Source: Fretibacter sp964410285 (GTDB lineage: Bacteria > Pseudomonadota > Alphaproteobacteria > Caulobacterales > Maricaulaceae). From it: DNA of 64,000 bases. The DNA lies in NCBI GenBank assembly GCA_964410285.1, contig CAYPFR010000002.1, positions 124,001-188,000 on the forward strand, given 5' to 3'. Every line of letters starts with the position of its first letter. The first letter of the stretch is position 1. A program made the position numbers and the translations under genes. The notes beneath the pieces were generated by a model. That model was not told where the DNA came from. It saw nothing but the letters and a program-made list of their open reading frames with translations, and made no database searches. Positions 40,594-49,964 of this stretch are shown piece by piece.

Positions 40594-41631
40594 TTAGCCA
40601 TTTTCGAGGGCTGAGCTCCACTCCCCTTTTGAGGCAAGCCCGTTCATATGTGCGCGCTTATAAAACGCAACTTGCGCGGCTTCATAATTTTCTTCACGGC
40701 CCTGCCAAGCCTGCAGGGCAGATTGCTGGAGCGCGCGTCCATAGGAATAGGTCATTTTCCAAGGGAAGCCACCAATTTTATTCATCATATCAAGGTTGCG
40801 GGTCGCTTCCTCATTATCTTGCCCGCCGGAAAGGAAGGCCACACCCGGCACAGCGGCCGGGACAGTGTCTTTAAGGACTTTGATGGTGCGCTCTGCGATT
40901 TCCTCACGTGTGGGCTGCTTAGGGCACTTTTTGCCGGCCACTACCATATTGGGCTTTAAGATCACCCCTTCCAAGGCCACGCCCTGCTCATAAAGCTCCG
41001 TGAACAGAGAATTTAGCGCCATTTCCGTGACTTCGTGACAGCGCTCAACCGAATGATGTCCGCCCATCAAAACTTCGGGTTCGACGATTGGCACAATACC
41101 CGCTTCTTGGCACAGGGCCGCGTAGCGCCCGAGGGCGTGAGTATTGGCTTTGATGCCGCCAATTGTCGGCGTCGCGCCAACATATTGATCGGGGTGGGAA
41201 ATCTCGATAACGGCACGCCATTTCGCAAAGCGTGCGCCGAGCTCATAATATTCGGCAAGACGTTCGCGAAGCCCATCAAGACCTTGCGTAATTGTCTCGC
41301 CCGGACGACCCGCAAGCGGCGTCGTGCCCATATCTACCTTAATGCCGGCAATCGCATCATTCGCATGAATAAGATCGACGAGTTTGGTGCCATCTTTGGC
41401 CTCTTGACGAATAGTTTCGTCATATAAAATCACGCCGGAAATATGATCTGCCATCGCCTTGTCTGTACGAAACAACATCTCGCGCCAATCGCGGCGTTTC
41501 TCAAACGTGCTTTCCGTCTTGATACTATCAAAGCGCTTTTTGATGGTGCCTGTACTCTCGTCGGCGGCAAGTATTCCCTGCCCCGGCGTGACCATTTTTT
41601 CGGCAATTTTATTCAGTTCTTCTAAATTCAT
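40594..41631 (-). CDS. fbaB: Class I fructose-bisphosphate aldolase
   Basis: A 345-residue class I (Schiff-base) aldolase like those of animals and some alphaproteobacteria. GQGILAADESTGTIKKRF is the classical N-terminal block; the Schiff-base Lys lies in EGVILKPNMVVAG, and FLSGGQDNEEAT binds the phosphate. It splits fructose-1,6-bisphosphate in glycolysis or works in reverse. ATG 41631 (GGAGCTACCC upstream) is preferred to ATG 41643. It is the last gene of gap-pgk-fba. Confidence 0.93.
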   Translation of the reverse strand: MNLEELNKIAEKMVTPGQGILAADESTGTIKKRFDSIKTESTFEKRRDWREMLFRTDKAMADHISGVILYDETIRQEAKDGTKLVDLIHANDAIAGIKVDMGTTPLAGRPGETITQGLDGLRERLAEYYELGARFAKWRAVIEISHPDQYVGATPTIGGIKANTHALGRYAALCQEAGIVPIVEPEVLMGGHHSVERCHEVTEMALNSLFTELYEQGVALEGVILKPNMVVAGKKCPKQPTREEIAERTIKVLKDTVPAAVPGVAFLSGGQDNEEATRNLDMMNKIGGFPWKMTYSYGRALQQSALQAWQGREENYEAAQVAFYKRAHMNGLASKGEWSSALENG

Positions 41632-41669
41632 GGGTAGCTCCATCTTTTGGCGTTTACTTGGTTTACAGC

Positions 41670-42851
41670 CTATTTCTTTAAAATCTCTACGCCCGGAAGC
41701 GGTTTACCTTCCATCCATTCCAGAAAAGCGCCGCCTGCGGTCGAGATGAATGTGAAGTCATCAGACGCGCCTGCATGGTTAAGTGCAGAGACTGTATCCC
41801 CGCCGCCTGCGACTGCAATCAAGCCGTTTTCTCGCACGCGCTTGGCGGCGTATTTCGCTGCCTCGACTGTGGATGTGTCAAATGGCGAGAGTTCAAACGC
41901 GCCGAGTGGGCCATTCCATATCAAGGTTTTCACCCCGTCAATCGCGTCCAAAAGGCCCTCAACCGTCTCGGGACCGGCATCTAAAATCATCTCAGTTTTT
42001 TTGATGTTATCAAGCCCAACAACGCGGTGATCTGCGCCGGCCTTGAAGTCCTTAGCCGCAACCCCATCCACAGGCAGCAGGATTCGGCATTTCGCCTTTT
42101 TTGCCGCCTTCATAATTTCGAGTGCCGTGTCTTTGAAATCAGGCTCATGGAGGGATTTACCGACTTTGTGGCCGAGCGCATACAAGAACGTATTGGCCAT
42201 GCCCCCGCCAATCGCGAGCACGTCCAACTTATCGACAAGATTAGATAAAAGTTCGATTTTGGTTGAAACCTTAGCCCCGCCAACAACGGCCATAACGGGT
42301 GATTTAGGGATATCTAGGGCCTGTGCCAAATGATCAAGCTCGCGCTCCATATTCAAACCCGCATAGGCGGGCAGGAATTTTGCGATCACCGCAGAAGAAA
42401 CATGATTGCGGTGGGCCGCAGAAAACGCATCTTGAATATATACATCTCCCAGCGCGGCATAGGCCTTGGCAAGATCTTCATCGCCCTGAGTCTCGCCTGC
42501 ATGAAAGCGAGTATTTTCGAGTAACAGCACATCGTCTTGGGGTACTGACTCCACGACAGCCTCATGCAGTTGATCGCTAAAATGAACGTCCATTTCCAGA
42601 ATGTCGGCTAGTTTTGGCACAAGAAACTCAAGAGATAATTTCGGATCTGGCTTACCTTTTGGACGACCAAAATGGCTGAGCAGCACGACCTTGCCGCCGG
42701 CCTTGACAATGGCTTTGATCGTCGGAACGGCGGCGCGAATCCGTGTCTCATCCGAGATATTGCCTTTGCCATCGCACGGGACGTTAAAATCAACACGCAC
42801 CAGCGCGGTTTTACCTTTGAGTTTAGCCTGCTTTAGACGTTTAAAATCCAT
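41670..42851 (-). CDS. pgk: Phosphoglycerate kinase
   Basis: A 393-residue glycolytic kinase of normal length. ALVRVDFNVP near the N-terminus is the family signature; SHFGRPKGK, LLENTRFHAGE, GGAKVSTKIELL and the C-terminal AVAGGGDTVSALN nucleotide loop are all present. It makes ATP from 1,3-bisphosphoglycerate. It lies between gap and fba on the same strand. Confidence 0.97.
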   Translation of the reverse strand: MDFKRLKQAKLKGKTALVRVDFNVPCDGKGNISDETRIRAAVPTIKAIVKAGGKVVLLSHFGRPKGKPDPKLSLEFLVPKLADILEMDVHFSDQLHEAVVESVPQDDVLLLENTRFHAGETQGDEDLAKAYAALGDVYIQDAFSAAHRNHVSSAVIAKFLPAYAGLNMERELDHLAQALDIPKSPVMAVVGGAKVSTKIELLSNLVDKLDVLAIGGGMANTFLYALGHKVGKSLHEPDFKDTALEIMKAAKKAKCRILLPVDGVAAKDFKAGADHRVVGLDNIKKTEMILDAGPETVEGLLDAIDGVKTLIWNGPLGAFELSPFDTSTVEAAKYAAKRVRENGLIAVAGGGDTVSALNHAGASDDFTFISTAGGAFLEWMEGKPLPGVEILKK

Positions 42852-42905
42852 GTTTATTTCCTTTTTGCCCGCTGCATCTGCAATGCAGGACTTTCGTTAG
42901 GCGCC

Positions 42906-43913
42906 CTATTTAAGGGTTCCCATCGATCGCGCAACATCAATCATGCGATTGGCAAACCCCCATTCATTGTCGTACCAAGACACGACGCGCACAAGATTGC
43001 CGTCCAGCACTTTGGTGAGCGGCGCAGCAAAGATCGTGCTATGCGGGTCGTGGTTAAGATCAGAGCTGACCAGCGCCTCTTCCGTATAGCGCACAACGCC
43101 CTTCATCGCTGCGCTAGCGGCAGCCTTCACGGCAGCGTTCAAATCCTGCGCGGTAGTTTGCAGTTGAGGCTGGAAGGCCATATCCACCATAGAAACATTT
43201 GCCGTTGGCACGCGCACAGCAGAGCCCACGAGCTTGCCCTCAAGTTCCGGTAGCACAAGCCCCACAGCCTTCGCGGCGCCCGTGGAGGTAGGAATCATAT
43301 TTAACCCTGCCGCCCGCGCGCGGTAGAGGTCTTTATGGCTATTATCCAAAATACGCTGGTCTTGGGTGTAGCTGTGAACAGTCGTCATAAATCCGCGCTG
43401 AATACCGACGGCATCAAGCAATATTTTCGCAATCGGGGCGAGGCAATTGGTTGTACACGACGCGCAGGAGACAACCGTATGCTCTGCCTTCAGATCATGA
43501 TTATTCACTCCAAAGACAATGGTGCTATCGACTTGATCTGCCGGAGCGGAAATTAGCACTTTGCGCGCGCCGGCCTTGATATGCGGCTGCACGGCGGGGC
43601 CGTTCCTGAACACGCCCGTACACTCCATGACAATATCAGCGCCCACATCTCCCCAGTTAATCTTGGCAGGATCACGCTCATGCGTCATGCGAACTTGCCT
43701 TCCGCCATACTCAATATAGCCTTCGCCCACGGCAACCTCTTTCTCAAAACGGCCATGCACACTGTCGTATCGCAATAGGTGCGCAGAGGTTTCAATAGCG
43801 CCAGGACTGTTGATCGCGACAAGCTCCACGTCCGAAATCTGGTATTCAGACAGCGCACGCGCCACAAGACGGCCAATTCGCCCAAAGCCGTTAATTCCGA
43901 TTCTCACAGTCAT
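42906..43913 (-). CDS. gap: Glyceraldehyde-3-phosphate dehydrogenase
   Basis: A 335-residue enzyme. GINGFGRIGRLVAR binds NAD; the catalytic Cys is in SCASCTTNCLAPI near residue 155; HSYTQDQR and the C-terminal WYDNEWGFANRM are canonical. The frame continues to 43964, but ATG 43913 with AGGACC upstream gives the standard N-terminus. It is the first gene of the leftward gap-pgk-fba operon, divergent from zauP-zapA. Confidence 0.97.
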   Translation of the reverse strand: MTVRIGINGFGRIGRLVARALSEYQISDVELVAINSPGAIETSAHLLRYDSVHGRFEKEVAVGEGYIEYGGRQVRMTHERDPAKINWGDVGADIVMECTGVFRNGPAVQPHIKAGARKVLISAPADQVDSTIVFGVNNHDLKAEHTVVSCASCTTNCLAPIAKILLDAVGIQRGFMTTVHSYTQDQRILDNSHKDLYRARAAGLNMIPTSTGAAKAVGLVLPELEGKLVGSAVRVPTANVSMVDMAFQPQLQTTAQDLNAAVKAAASAAMKGVVRYTEEALVSSDLNHDPHSTIFAAPLTKVLDGNLVRVVSWYDNEWGFANRMIDVARSMGTLK

Positions 43914-44047
43914 ATAGGTCCTTACTTCGCCCTGCACTTCGCATGAGGGCTTTGACAATCTCATTTATAGGCGTCAATATTTATGAGTTGGCGTGAGGCA
44001 ATATATACGCCATTCTGGTAAACGAAGGGTTAGATTCGGGGTATGAA

Positions 44048-44350
44048 ATGAATGACAGCGCTGACATGAAAACGGCTTCGGCCAGACTACAGCAGTCCTT
44101 ACGCAATCTCGAAGAATCGCTTGGCCCGATGATTACCAAAATTGATCACTTGCAGAAGGCGGCCCAAGATGCGGAAAGTTTCAAAACCGACCGCGCAGAG
44201 CTCGCCGCCCAGCTTGATGAGGCCAAATCAAGAGAAGCGGATTTTTCCGCCCGAGAAGCCGAATTTGATACGCTTGCAGATGCCACCAAGCGGGAGCTTG
44301 ATGCCGTCATTGCGCAGTTTGAACAGGCCTTAATCCGGGGTGAGAGCTAA
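44048..44350 (+). CDS. zauP: DUF4164/ZauP-like coiled-coil cell-division protein
   Basis: A 100-residue, highly charged protein predicted as nearly continuous coiled coil (TASARLQQSLRNLEESL...EFDTLADATKRELDAVIAQFEQAL). It immediately precedes zapA and its TAA overlaps the zapA ATG. In Caulobacter the same arrangement encodes ZauP, which with ZapA condenses the FtsZ ring. The assignment rests on gene order, size and coiled-coil character, because such sequences are low in specific motifs. Confidence 0.75.
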   Translation: MNDSADMKTASARLQQSLRNLEESLGPMITKIDHLQKAAQDAESFKTDRAELAAQLDEAKSREADFSAREAEFDTLADATKRELDAVIAQFEQALIRGES

Positions 44351-44727
44351 TGGCTAAAGTCAGCATAGCAATAAATGGACGGAAATACGCGCTTGGCTGT
44401 GATGACGGCGAAGAGGAGCGGCTGGAACGCCTCGGGCAGCAACTGGACGAGCGCCTCTCTATGCTGGCTAATCAATTCGGGCAGATTGGCGATCTTCGGC
44501 TTATGGTTATGGCGGGAATCACCTTGATGGATGAGCTTGACGAACTTCGCGACAATGTTTCCGCCCAAGCTGAGCAAATGTCTCACGACGTGCAAAAACA
44601 AGCCAATAGCGCTAAGGCTCATGCAGCCCGTACAGAGCGCAAAGCTGCGGATATGCTAAATGAGACAGCGGAGCGCATTGAGGCCATTGCACAGCGCCTT
44701 GCGGGCACAAATCCGCCCATCTCTTAA
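44350..44727 (+). CDS. zapA: Cell division protein ZapA
   Basis: A 125-residue ZapA. The N-terminal domain VSIAINGRKYALGCDDGEEERLERL is the family signature; LRLMVMAGITLMDEL leads into a coiled coil. It bundles FtsZ protofilaments at the division site, here probably with the coiled-coil partner encoded just upstream. The C-terminal third is longer than E. coli ZapA and Ala-rich. Confidence 0.93.
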   Translation: MAKVSIAINGRKYALGCDDGEEERLERLGQQLDERLSMLANQFGQIGDLRLMVMAGITLMDELDELRDNVSAQAEQMSHDVQKQANSAKAHAARTERKAADMLNETAERIEAIAQRLAGTNPPIS

Positions 44728-44729
44728 GC

Positions 44730-45392
44730 GTGTTCATAGGCCACTATGCCCTTGCGCCTATCGCTGCCTCTACGGGACGGGTGAAGCTCTGGCAGGCCTT
44801 TATTGCCGTGCAATTTGTCGATTTTGTCTGGGCAGGATTCATCCTGACCGGCATAGAGAAAGCCCGCATCATCGAGGGCTTTACCCAAGCTAATCACCTT
44901 GACCTTTATCATATGCCTTATACACATTCCCTGCTCGCCGCCCTGCTCTGGGCGCTCTTTGCCGCGCTCGGATTTAGAGCGCTGTCAGGGAAAGGCCCTT
45001 GGGCCGGCCCGCTCTGGATTGCGGCGCTAGTCTTTAGCCACTGGCTCCTTGACTTAATCGTCCACGTGCCAGACCTAATTGTGACCTCGGCAGAACATAA
45101 GGCCGGCTTTGGTCTTTGGAATTATCTATGGATCAGCTATCCGCTGGAGTTAATCATGACCTTGGGCGCGTTGGCCATTTATATTCGCCGAACGCAAAGC
45201 GCTTCGCCGCGCGCGGCACTATGGGCGGGCGGATTTGCAATTTGCCTTATCACATTACAAAGCATAACCACTTTTGGGCCGCCGCCTGCCTCAACGACTG
45301 AACTCGCGCTCACAGCTCTCTTTGCCTTCAGCCTGCTTGCTCTTTGCGCCGGCCGTTTTGAACGCGGGAGGACAATTAAGAATGCTGGTTAA
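44730..45392 (+). CDS. DUF457/YdjM-like membrane protein
   Basis: A 220-residue integral membrane protein with about six hydrophobic segments, starting at GTG 44730 two bases after zapA. FIGHYALAP at the N-terminus, MPYTHSLLAALLW and FSHWLLDLIVHVPD resemble the His-containing motifs of the YdjM/DUF457 family of putative metal-dependent membrane hydrolases. No substrate is known. The gene's end overlaps the OYE gene on the other strand by 17 bp. Confidence 0.6.
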   Translation: MFIGHYALAPIAASTGRVKLWQAFIAVQFVDFVWAGFILTGIEKARIIEGFTQANHLDLYHMPYTHSLLAALLWALFAALGFRALSGKGPWAGPLWIAALVFSHWLLDLIVHVPDLIVTSAEHKAGFGLWNYLWISYPLELIMTLGALAIYIRRTQSASPRAALWAGGFAICLITLQSITTFGPPPASTTELALTALFAFSLLALCAGRFERGRTIKNAG

Positions 45393-46632
45393 GCCATTGT
45401 TTATATAGCTTTGTCTTCTTTGATATCCTAAGCCTATCTTTGACAATTGACAGGAGAGGACTACTTTTGGGCTTGGGGGCCTTACCCTGCGCCAGCAGAA
45501 ACAATTGCGTTTTTGTCAGCGCCATTGTCCCAAGCGCGGTGAGCAATTTATTCTTAAAACCTACAACCGGTAGCTCGACTTGGTGCCCGCCCGCTTCCCA
45601 ATCCTTTGCAAGATGAGGGGCATAGGCAAAGGCTCGCGCAATGCCGACTATATCTACAGAACCAGACGCAAGCGCTTTCTCGGCTGTTTCTTTTTTGGTC
45701 ACACCCCCCGTAACCATAATTGGCATATCGGCGCTTTTTGCGATATCTGCCGCAAAGTCTATGAAGTACATTTCCCGCGCCGCCGTGGAACTAAGACGCC
45801 CATCATCCGCCATGCCCATCATGGCCGCAGATTCATAAGACCCGCCGGAAAGCTCGACCAGATCAATAGACTCCGCATTGAGCCACTCCACTACGCGGCG
45901 TGCATCATCCACATCAAAGCCCCCTTTTTGAAAGTCCGCGGAATTAAGCTTCACGCCAACACCAAATTCTGCCCCGACACGTGCGCGAACGGCGCGCACG
46001 ATTTCAAGGAGGAAGCGCGCGCGGTTCTCTAGCGGGCCGCCCCACTCATCCCCGCGAAGATTTGTTAACGGCGAGAGAAATTGCGCCACGAGATAGCCGT
46101 GGGCGGCATGTATTTCAACGCCGTCAAATCCGCAGGACTGCGCCGCCTCGGCGGTATCGGCAAAGCGCCTGATCATGGCCTTGATCTCTTGGCCCGTTAG
46201 CATACGCGCCGTATCAAACATCTTTTCTGCGCCTGCCATATTCACCTTAGTCGCCGAAGCTGAGACCGCCTCCGTGCCCTGGCTGGCATAGACTTGGCGT
46301 CCCGGATGGCTGATTTGCATCCAAACTTTTGAGCCGCCCGCCTTGGCCGCGGCCGCCCAGCGTTCAAATCGCGCGCGGATTTCAGGGTTTGAGAGGGTGT
46401 CTTTTTGTAAAACCACCCCGCCCGGACCCGTAAGCGCTTTGGGATCAACCATGACATTCCCCGTCAATATTAGGCCCGGCGCACCCTCACCCCATGTTTT
46501 GTAAAGCTGCTCTAGCTGGGTCCCCGGAATTTGGCCGGGATCAGCCATATTTTCTTCCATTGCGGCCTTACACAGGCGGTTCGCCAAGACTTGTCCATTG
46601 GGCAGGGTCAGCGGATTGAAAATATTACTCAT
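45376..46632 (-). CDS. NADH:flavin oxidoreductase (Old Yellow Enzyme family)
   Basis: A 418-residue FMN-dependent TIM-barrel oxidoreductase. NIFNPLTLPNGQVLANRL, QISHPGRQV, GVEIHAAHGYLVAQFLSPLTN, RRVVEWLNAESIDLVELSGGSYE and the FMN phosphate segment PIMVTGGVTKKETAEKAL are typical. Such enzymes reduce activated double bonds. It lies 184 bp downstream of the valine operon and may be its last, loosely linked gene or independent. ATG 46632 is chosen; ATG 46644 is possible. Confidence 0.88.
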   Translation of the reverse strand: MSNIFNPLTLPNGQVLANRLCKAAMEENMADPGQIPGTQLEQLYKTWGEGAPGLILTGNVMVDPKALTGPGGVVLQKDTLSNPEIRARFERWAAAAKAGGSKVWMQISHPGRQVYASQGTEAVSASATKVNMAGAEKMFDTARMLTGQEIKAMIRRFADTAEAAQSCGFDGVEIHAAHGYLVAQFLSPLTNLRGDEWGGPLENRARFLLEIVRAVRARVGAEFGVGVKLNSADFQKGGFDVDDARRVVEWLNAESIDLVELSGGSYESAAMMGMADDGRLSSTAAREMYFIDFAADIAKSADMPIMVTGGVTKKETAEKALASGSVDIVGIARAFAYAPHLAKDWEAGGHQVELPVVGFKNKLLTALGTMALTKTQLFLLAQGKAPKPKSSPLLSIVKDRLRISKKTKLYKQWLNQHS

Positions 46633-46815
46633 GGCAGGTCTCATCGGCTATTAAATCAGCTAGGGGTTCGTCGGGGATCCTCATGACCCTACTTTCGGCC
46701 ATCGCCCGCTAGCCGTCAATTCAGCAGCCTTGGCGGGCCGCTATTCATCTGTGTATATGTGCTGCGGAGCCTACAGAAGGTTTGAAGGCAAATCCTGCGC
46801 AAAGCGAGCCATTAC

Positions 46816-47706
46816 CTAAAGCGTGCCGTTTATGAGCTTCATCACCGCTGAGAAGTCAAGATCGTCCTTACCTTCTGATTCCATAAGCGCGTAGAGGGCT
46901 TCGGCCTGCGCTCCGAGCGGTGTTGACGCCTGCGCCGCCTTGGCCGCCTCTTGAGACAAACGCATATCCTTAAGCATCATGGCGGCAGAAAACCCTGCCT
47001 GATAATCATGATTAGACGGCGCGCTTTTTACGGGTCCCGGCGCGGGGCAATAGCTTGTCATTGACCAATTTTGCCCCGAGGCCGTGCTAGAGATGTCATA
47101 AAAGGTTTGGGCGTCCAATCCAAGTTTCTTTGCAAGGTTAAAAGCCTCGCATGTGCCAATCATATGAATCCCCAAAAGCATATTATTGGCGATCTTTGCC
47201 GCTTGGCCATTGCCCGCGCCGCCCGCGTGAAAGATATTCTTACCCATGACCTCAAGAATGGCCTTCCCGCGCGCAAAAGCAGATGGAACGCCGCCGCACA
47301 TAAATGTCAGCGTTCCGGCCCGCGCGCCCCCGACCCCGCCCGATACCGGCGCGTCGATCATCTCAAAGCCAGCCTTGGCAGCCTGCCCGATCACGTCCCG
47401 GGCGCTCGCCACATCTATCGTGGAGCAATCGATAAACAGCGCGCCTTTTTTTGCATGCTCGAATACGCCGCCCGCATCCGTATAAACAAGCCGGACATGA
47501 TTTCCGGCAGGGAGCATCGTCACCACAACATCGGCCTCACCCACCGCATCCGAAGTGCCGCGCGCGGGCGTACAGCCCATGTCGGCGGCGCGGGCTATCG
47601 CGTCTTCTGAAATATCGAGAGCGCGCACCTCATGCCCAGCTTTGGCCAGATTGACCGCCATGCCAAGGCCCATATTGCCAAGTCCGATAAAGCCTATGAT
47701 TGCCAT
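46816..47706 (-). CDS. mmsB: 3-hydroxyisobutyrate dehydrogenase
   Basis: A 296-residue beta-hydroxyacid dehydrogenase. GFIGLGNMGLGMAVNLAKAGHEV is the NAD signature; DAPVSGGVGGARAGTLTFMCGG and the catalytic Lys in GNGQAAKIANNMLLG near residue 170 follow. It oxidises 3-hydroxyisobutyrate to methylmalonate semialdehyde. It lies 26 bp after the HIBYL-CoA hydrolase gene in the valine operon. Confidence 0.94.
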   Translation of the reverse strand: MAIIGFIGLGNMGLGMAVNLAKAGHEVRALDISEDAIARAADMGCTPARGTSDAVGEADVVVTMLPAGNHVRLVYTDAGGVFEHAKKGALFIDCSTIDVASARDVIGQAAKAGFEMIDAPVSGGVGGARAGTLTFMCGGVPSAFARGKAILEVMGKNIFHAGGAGNGQAAKIANNMLLGIHMIGTCEAFNLAKKLGLDAQTFYDISSTASGQNWSMTSYCPAPGPVKSAPSNHDYQAGFSAAMMLKDMRLSQEAAKAAQASTPLGAQAEALYALMESEGKDDLDFSAVMKLINGTL

Positions 47707-47732
47707 ACTATTCTCCGAAATATTCCCGCGAT

Positions 47733-48797
47733 TTATCCTTCAAGAAATTCTAGGCCGCGCCCGCTCGCCGAACGAAACAGGCGAGCAATTTGCGCGGGCT
47801 GCACGGCCTCAACATTTTCATGTGACCATTTTGGATTTCTATCCTTATCAATCAATTGTGCGCGAATACCTTCGTAAAAATCTTGGGTTTTCAGAAAGTT
47901 AAGGGAAATATCTAACTCTTGCGCCATAGCTTCGCGAAAGCGCATTTTGTGACCACGGCGAAGCGCCTCCAGCGTCACAGTTAGCGCAAGAGGCGATTTG
48001 CGGCGTAAGTTCGCGGCCTGCTTTGCGGCCCATTCCCCGCCGCTACTGGCCCCGCTGGCCGCGTCCAAGCCGCGCAAGATCGCAGGTAAGGTCGCCCCGT
48101 CAAAGGCACTGACTTCCTTAGGAATAGGGGGTGCTGCGGGCGGGCGTTTTATAAACCGCATGATGACATTGGCAGCGGCAGAATCAGAGCCATCGAGCGC
48201 CGCCGCGCCGAGCGCCGCAATTAACTCAGCGTGTTTATCCGTGGGTACATAGGCGCTGGCAATCCCCAGCGCAATACATTGTCCCCCGCCTAGGCGCGCG
48301 CCCGTTAGCCCAAGCCAATTACCAATCGCATTGCCGAGGCGCGGCAGAAAATAGCTGCCGCCCACATCAGGGAAATATCCAATTCCGGTTTCCGGCATAG
48401 CAAAGGCGGTCGTATCCCCCGCAATGCGCAAACGCCCATGCACAGACAGCCCAACGCCCCCGCCCATTACAAATCCATCGATCAAAGTAATATAGGGCTT
48501 GGCATAGCGGTGAATTAATTCATTGAGCGCATATTCCGTACGCCAGAAATGCTCCGCGCGCTTATCGCCGGCCTTGCCGCTATCATGGAGGAGGATCACA
48601 TCTCCGCCGGCGCAAAAGGCACGTTCCCCCGCCCCATCAATCAGAACTGCGCCGATATGAGGGTCGCGTTCCCACGCCGTTAAAAGCCGCGTCAGCTCAT
48701 TAATCATAGGCTGATTGAGCGCGTTCAGCGCCTTGGGGCGATTAAGCGTAATATGGCCAAGATTGCCAATGATGCGCGACTTAATATCTGTTGTCAT
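47733..48797 (-). CDS. 3-hydroxyisobutyryl-CoA hydrolase (enoyl-CoA hydratase family)
   Basis: A 354-residue crotonase-fold protein. GHITLNRPKALNALN, AFCAGGDVILLH and FVMGGGVGLSVHGRLRIAGDTTAFAMPETGIGYFPDVGGSYFLPRL are characteristic of the HIBYL-CoA hydrolase subgroup, and the length fits (ordinary enoyl-CoA hydratases have about 260 residues). It releases CoA from 3-hydroxyisobutyryl-CoA in valine degradation. The hydratase step itself (methacrylyl-CoA) may be done by an enzyme outside the window. Confidence 0.9.
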   Translation of the reverse strand: MTTDIKSRIIGNLGHITLNRPKALNALNQPMINELTRLLTAWERDPHIGAVLIDGAGERAFCAGGDVILLHDSGKAGDKRAEHFWRTEYALNELIHRYAKPYITLIDGFVMGGGVGLSVHGRLRIAGDTTAFAMPETGIGYFPDVGGSYFLPRLGNAIGNWLGLTGARLGGGQCIALGIASAYVPTDKHAELIAALGAAALDGSDSAAANVIMRFIKRPPAAPPIPKEVSAFDGATLPAILRGLDAASGASSGGEWAAKQAANLRRKSPLALTVTLEALRRGHKMRFREAMAQELDISLNFLKTQDFYEGIRAQLIDKDRNPKWSHENVEAVQPAQIARLFRSASGRGLEFLEG

Positions 48798-48824
48798 ACT
48801 TTCTCCTTCGCGCCCCCGCGCCTG

Positions 48825-49964
48825 TCATTGCCGCAACAGCCCCCGCGAGATTATAACTCGCATGATCTGGTTGGTGCCTTCTAGGATTTGATGCACGCGC
48901 AGATCCCGCACGATTTGCTCGATCTGATATTCCGATAGATAGCCATATCCGCCGTGGAGCTGAAGCGCGTCATTGGCGATTTTGGAGCACATATCGGTGG
49001 CATAGCGTTTTGCCATAGCGCAGGCCTCCCCCGCGCCGGGCATAGCCTTGTCGATCATATCGGCGCCGCGGTAGATCATCACGCGAGAGGCCTCGAGCTC
49101 CGTCGCCATATCGGCGAGCATGAATTGCGTATTTTGAAAATCAGAGATGGCCTTGCCAAATTGCCTGCGCTCTTTGGTATATTGAAGGCACGCATTCAGT
49201 GCTTTTTGCGCGCCGCCAAGGCTGCACGCGCCGATATTAATACGCCCACCGTCCAGCCCGCTCATCGCAAATTTGAACCCCTCGCCCTCTGCTCCGACGC
49301 GGTTTCCCGCGGGCACGCGGCAGTCTTCCATGATAACCTGGGCAGTAGGCTGGGCGTTCCAGCCCATCTTTTTCTCATTGGGCCCAAACGACAGGCCGGG
49401 CGCGTCCTTTTCTATCACAAAACAGGATACCCCCCGCGCGCCGTCATCACTCGTGCGGGCCATGGTGACATAAACATCCGACCAGCCCGCGCCCGAAATG
49501 AAGGTCTTTGTCCCGTTTAAAATATAATGATCGCCGTCTTTCACCGCTTTAGCCGAAAGCGAGGCTGCATCCGACCCGGAGCCGGGCTCAGTGAGACAAT
49601 AGCTGGCGATCAGCTCCCCCGACGTAAGGCGCGGCACATATTTCGCGCGAAGCTCGCCGCTGCCATAGCGGTCCACCATCCATGTCGCCATATTGTGTAT
49701 GGTCATCATGGCGGTATGAGAGACGTCCCCAGCCGCAAGCTGCTCAAACACCAGCGCGCTATCAAGGCGCGAGAGCGCCGTACCGCCGTGCTGCTCGCCT
49801 GAGTAAATTCCCATGAAGCCTAGCTCTGCGGCCTTTTGGAAAACGCTGCGATCAAGCGTTTTTTCCTCGTCCCACCGCGCCGAATGGGGGGTAAGCTCGG
49901 CGCGGGCAAATTGGCGCGCCATGTCTTGGATCATGACTTGTTCTTCGGACAGGGAGAAGTCCAT
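48825..49964 (-). CDS. Acyl-CoA dehydrogenase (probable isobutyryl-CoA dehydrogenase)
   Basis: A 379-residue FAD-dependent dehydrogenase: SYCLTEPGSGSDAASLSAKA (signature 1), FGKAISDFQNTQFMLADM and the C-terminal QLHGGYGYLSEYQIEQIVRDLRVHQILEGTNQIMR with the catalytic Glu in ILEGTNQ. It oxidises isobutyryl-CoA to methacrylyl-CoA by operon context. The ATG directly follows the DUF4174 stop (TAAATG). Confidence 0.92.
   Translation of the reverse strand: MDFSLSEEQVMIQDMARQFARAELTPHSARWDEEKTLDRSVFQKAAELGFMGIYSGEQHGGTALSRLDSALVFEQLAAGDVSHTAMMTIHNMATWMVDRYGSGELRAKYVPRLTSGELIASYCLTEPGSGSDAASLSAKAVKDGDHYILNGTKTFISGAGWSDVYVTMARTSDDGARGVSCFVIEKDAPGLSFGPNEKKMGWNAQPTAQVIMEDCRVPAGNRVGAEGEGFKFAMSGLDGGRINIGACSLGGAQKALNACLQYTKERRQFGKAISDFQNTQFMLADMATELEASRVMIYRGADMIDKAMPGAGEACAMAKRYATDMCSKIANDALQLHGGYGYLSEYQIEQIVRDLRVHQILEGTNQIMRVIISRGLLRQ

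Noticed and set aside
44233..44333. Possible overlapping genes in the zauP-zapA region
   Set aside because: Short alternative frames have no ribosome-binding site or conserved pattern; zauP and zapA account for the coding signal.
46633..46815. Search for a gene between the OYE and mmsB genes
   Set aside because: No coding frame with a start signal or conserved motif was found; treated as ordinary intergenic DNA.
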